A DNA stretch of 7,243 bases from Alphaproteobacteria bacterium (GTDB lineage Bacteria > Pseudomonadota > Alphaproteobacteria > Rhizobiales > Hyphomicrobiaceae), in the NCBI GenBank assembly GCA_022600335.1, contig JAHZKN010000054.1:1-7243 (forward strand), read 5' to 3'. Positions 5,954 to 7,243 of the stretch are shown here, in pieces (the stretch's first letter is position 1; every line of letters begins with the position of its first letter). The position numbers and the translations under genes are program-made. The notes under the pieces are model-generated. The model had not been told where the DNA came from, ran no database searches, and was given only the letters and a program-made list of their open reading frames with translations.

Positions 5954-6253
5954 TCACCCGCCGCCGCGCTGAAATGTAATATCAAAGCGGCGCACGAATG
6001 CTTCCTGTTCTGCCTCAGTCACATCAGAAAATGCCAACGAAACTTTGGCACGTGGCAATTCCAGAAGCCCGCCCAAACGCACGCCGGCTAGCGGTTCGTA
6101 GCGAATCGTAACGGAACCGGCATCGAGTGCAATTTGAGCAACTCGCGTCGTCACGCTATCGCCATCTGCTGCTAAACGCTGACACCCCGTGATAAACTCA
6201 TGCTCCGCAAGGGTCATCGTTTTTTCGATCTGTGGGCGATTGGAAGTATCCAT
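5954..6253 (-). CDS. Uncharacterised small protein following MoaD/ThiS, C-terminal Gly-Gly-Gly
   Basis: The favoured start at ATG 6253 gives 99 residues, beginning 8 nt after the stop of the MoaD/ThiS-like gene; a TTG at 6286 would overlap that gene by 25 nt. The sequence has an N-terminal helix (TLAEHEFITGCQRLAADG), a strand pair (VAQIALDAGSVTIRYEPLAGVRLGG), a second strand region (LPRAKVSLAFSDV), then EAEQEAFVRRFDITFQRGGG. No known catalytic or metal-binding motif is visible, and I cannot name a family. I recall similar small genes beside MoaD/ThiS and FAD-oxidoreductase genes in Hyphomicrobiales, so a linked role is likely. The terminal glycine run resembles the tail of ubiquitin-like sulfur carriers, although the fold is not obviously beta-grasp. 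It is the last gene of the minus-strand cluster and converges on the peptidase gene with a 38-bp gap lacking a clear terminator. Confidence 0.8.
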   Translation of the reverse strand: MDTSNRPQIEKTMTLAEHEFITGCQRLAADGDSVTTRVAQIALDAGSVTIRYEPLAGVRLGGLLELPRAKVSLAFSDVTEAEQEAFVRRFDITFQRGGG

Positions 6254-6261
6254 ACGCTGGT

Positions 6262-6513
6262 TTACCCACCCGCAACTGGTGGCCAAACTGCTACCGCATC
6301 ACCAGCCTTGAGCCGTGCATTGCCGCGTTGACCGGGCGGTTGAAACACACCATTTAACAAAACCAGATGGCAGGCTTCTTTTGGCACCTGGTAGCGATCA
6401 ATCAAGCTCTCAACCGACGCCCCTTCCTCAATGCTCACCACAGCTTCATTCTTTAAAGCGTGCTCGGGAAGGTAGGCACCAAGAGAGGCGTAAAGTTTTA
6501 ACGTCACATCCAT
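6262..6513 (-). CDS. MoaD/ThiS family beta-grasp protein
   Basis: The 83-residue protein has the ubiquitin-like beta-grasp pattern. It starts MDVTLKLYASLGAYLP, then has a helix (SVESLIDRYQVP), VVLNG-like LVLLNGVFQPP, and RLKAGDAVAVWPPVAGG. The final Gly82-Gly83 is the tail that MoeB/ThiF-type enzymes adenylate and convert to a thiocarboxylate in MoaD and ThiS. MoaD supplies sulfur for molybdopterin; relatives next to tungsten or molybdenum aldehyde oxidoreductase genes are thought to serve a dedicated pterin cofactor. The ATG at 6513 gives the typical N terminus; GGAG lies 12 nt upstream, which is long. No MoaE or MoeB is in the window. It is followed 8 nt later by the small glycine-tailed protein. 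Calling it MoaD rather than ThiS rests on context and is uncertain, so no symbol is given. Confidence 0.88.
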   Translation of the reverse strand: MDVTLKLYASLGAYLPEHALKNEAVVSIEEGASVESLIDRYQVPKEACHLVLLNGVFQPPGQRGNARLKAGDAVAVWPPVAGG

Positions 6514-6685
6514 GCCCTATCTGCACTCCAGTCCGTCGTGTCGCTGACGCCAATTTGCCCGCCTTCCCGTCATAGACGAAGTCGAACCCATAGGCGACTG
6601 TGCGATTGATGCTCCGTATCCCGCGGGGGGACAAGCGCGCATCCGGGTGTCACAGACTCAACGATCCAAATACGTCTGACGCGCG
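6514..6685. other. 172-bp gap inside the minus-strand cluster, no supported gene
   Basis: The genes on both sides are on the minus strand, yet 172 bp separate them, much more than the 8-nt spacing between the next two. An open minus frame (start 6634) runs through it and on into the MoaD/ThiS gene in another frame. Its first 40 residues (containing INRTVAYGFDFVYDGKAG) look protein-like but match nothing I know. A CCCGCGGG palindrome lies near 6620. The gap may hold a promoter for the two small genes, a leader or a gene remnant. Confidence 0.4.
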
Positions 6686-7243
6686 CTAACTCACCACCGG
6701 CACATTAACGTGACCGGCAGTCGGACCGGATATCGGTGCGCCTTGCGCGACAGCAATGTAGGCCTCACGCAATCGGTCAGGTGATTCAATCAAGCGATCC
6801 CGCCATTTACCCATGCGGAATCCCGTTTGAATGAGACCGCGCAGCATCCCAACATGGTCGGTCATGCCAACGCACTGAGCACCGATGATGCGATCATCTT
6901 CAAAGTTCAGCTTGAGATATTTATACTTGATGGTGTCAGTCAGGCTTGCAGTCGTTCCATCTGGCACACCTTGCCAAAGACCGAACGAGGATGAGATCAA
7001 GCCCATCGTGTCGAGAACGTTCATGTTCAACGAGCCATTATGCGGCGTCTTGATGCCCGCCATGTTGAGGCCAGCTAAGCGCCCGTGCTCAACGGCAACG
7101 GGTTGAATTGCAAGCATGTCCGGCTTGCCTGTCGACAAATCGGTGGCCTCACAGCAATCGCCTGCCGCGTAAACGTCCTGTGCTGTTGTCTCAAGATGGT
7201 TGGACACCTGGATGCCTTGTCCAACTTCGATGCCGCTATCGGC
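6686..7243 (-). CDS. NAD(P)/FAD-dependent oxidoreductase, C-terminal part (5' end outside window)
   Basis: The frame is open to the right edge and gives 185 visible residues. GIQVSNHLETTAQDVYAAGDCCEATD is the second FAD-binding motif of two-dinucleotide-binding-domain flavoproteins: TxxxDVYAAGD, where the Asp contacts the FAD ribityl or phosphate. The next helix, PVAVEHGRLAGLNMAG, is also typical. The remainder (SLNMNVLDTMGLISSSFGLW, LKLNFEDDRIIGAQCVGMTDHVGMLRGLIQTGFRMGKWRDRL) corresponds to the C-terminal domain of rubredoxin/nitrite-reductase-type NADH oxidoreductases. The N-terminal FAD GxGxxG and NAD(P)-binding motifs would lie beyond the window. With a MoaD/ThiS protein downstream, it may be the FAD subunit of an aldehyde ferredoxin oxidoreductase-like system (AorC-type); this is inferred from remembered gene order. 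The internal GTG at 7207 is not a start, because conserved sequence continues upstream. Confidence 0.87.
   Translation of the reverse strand, partial: ADSGIEVGQGIQVSNHLETTAQDVYAAGDCCEATDLSTGKPDMLAIQPVAVEHGRLAGLNMAGIKTPHNGSLNMNVLDTMGLISSSFGLWQGVPDGTTASLTDTIKYKYLKLNFEDDRIIGAQCVGMTDHVGMLRGLIQTGFRMGKWRDRLIESPDRLREAYIAVAQGAPISGPTAGHVNVPVVS

Noticed and set aside
6570..6640. Possible tRNA-like element (GGGTTCGACT on the minus strand resembles a T-loop)
   Set aside because: No matching acceptor, D-arm or anticodon stems can be folded around it by eye.

Overview
The window looks like chromosomal DNA of an alphaproteobacterium, most likely order Hyphomicrobiales (Rhizobiales) or a close relative. The main reason is a gene set recalled as neighbours in that order: a DUF5330 protein, SufE, a DUF6456 protein, a DnaA-domain-IV-like helix-turn-helix protein and a MucR/Ros regulator. 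Base composition by eye is moderate (a little above 50% GC). There are no rRNA or tRNA genes, insertion sequences, phage genes or CRISPR repeats that I can see.

Left part (1-2600). The 3' end of a DUF5330 gene enters from the left edge and is closed by a strong intrinsic terminator. A sufE gene follows on the plus strand, giving the sulfur acceptor of the SUF iron-sulfur cluster pathway. Convergent to it is a minus-strand pair, transcribed as dnaA-IV-like HTH then DUF6456, 20 bp apart and probably one operon. Its upstream region (2421-2600) is shared with a divergent plus-strand gene for a small basic protein. That region carries two TTATCCCC motifs, which resemble DnaA boxes, and a long inverted repeat containing TAAGCATAC. 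The two copies of each motif are offset by 95 bp.

Middle (2601-5915). The small basic protein gene converges on mucR (minus strand; start set by a clear Shine-Dalgarno). A roughly 400-bp gap with an AT-rich core separates mucR from a divergent oligopeptidase B-type S9 peptidase with an intact Ser-Asp-His triad.

Right part (5954-7243). A minus-strand cluster reads in from the right edge: the C-terminal part of an FAD/NAD(P)-dependent oxidoreductase, a MoaD/ThiS-like beta-grasp protein ending in Gly-Gly, and a small uncharacterised protein that also ends in glycines. From memory of similar gene orders, this resembles the accessory end of a tungsten/molybdenum aldehyde oxidoreductase (AOR) cluster, but the catalytic gene would lie outside the window.

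Most of the window is ordinary conserved chromosome. The best leads are the paired motifs next to the DnaA-IV-like gene, the two adjacent proteins with glycine tails, and the regulator-dense block whose DUF proteins have no established role.
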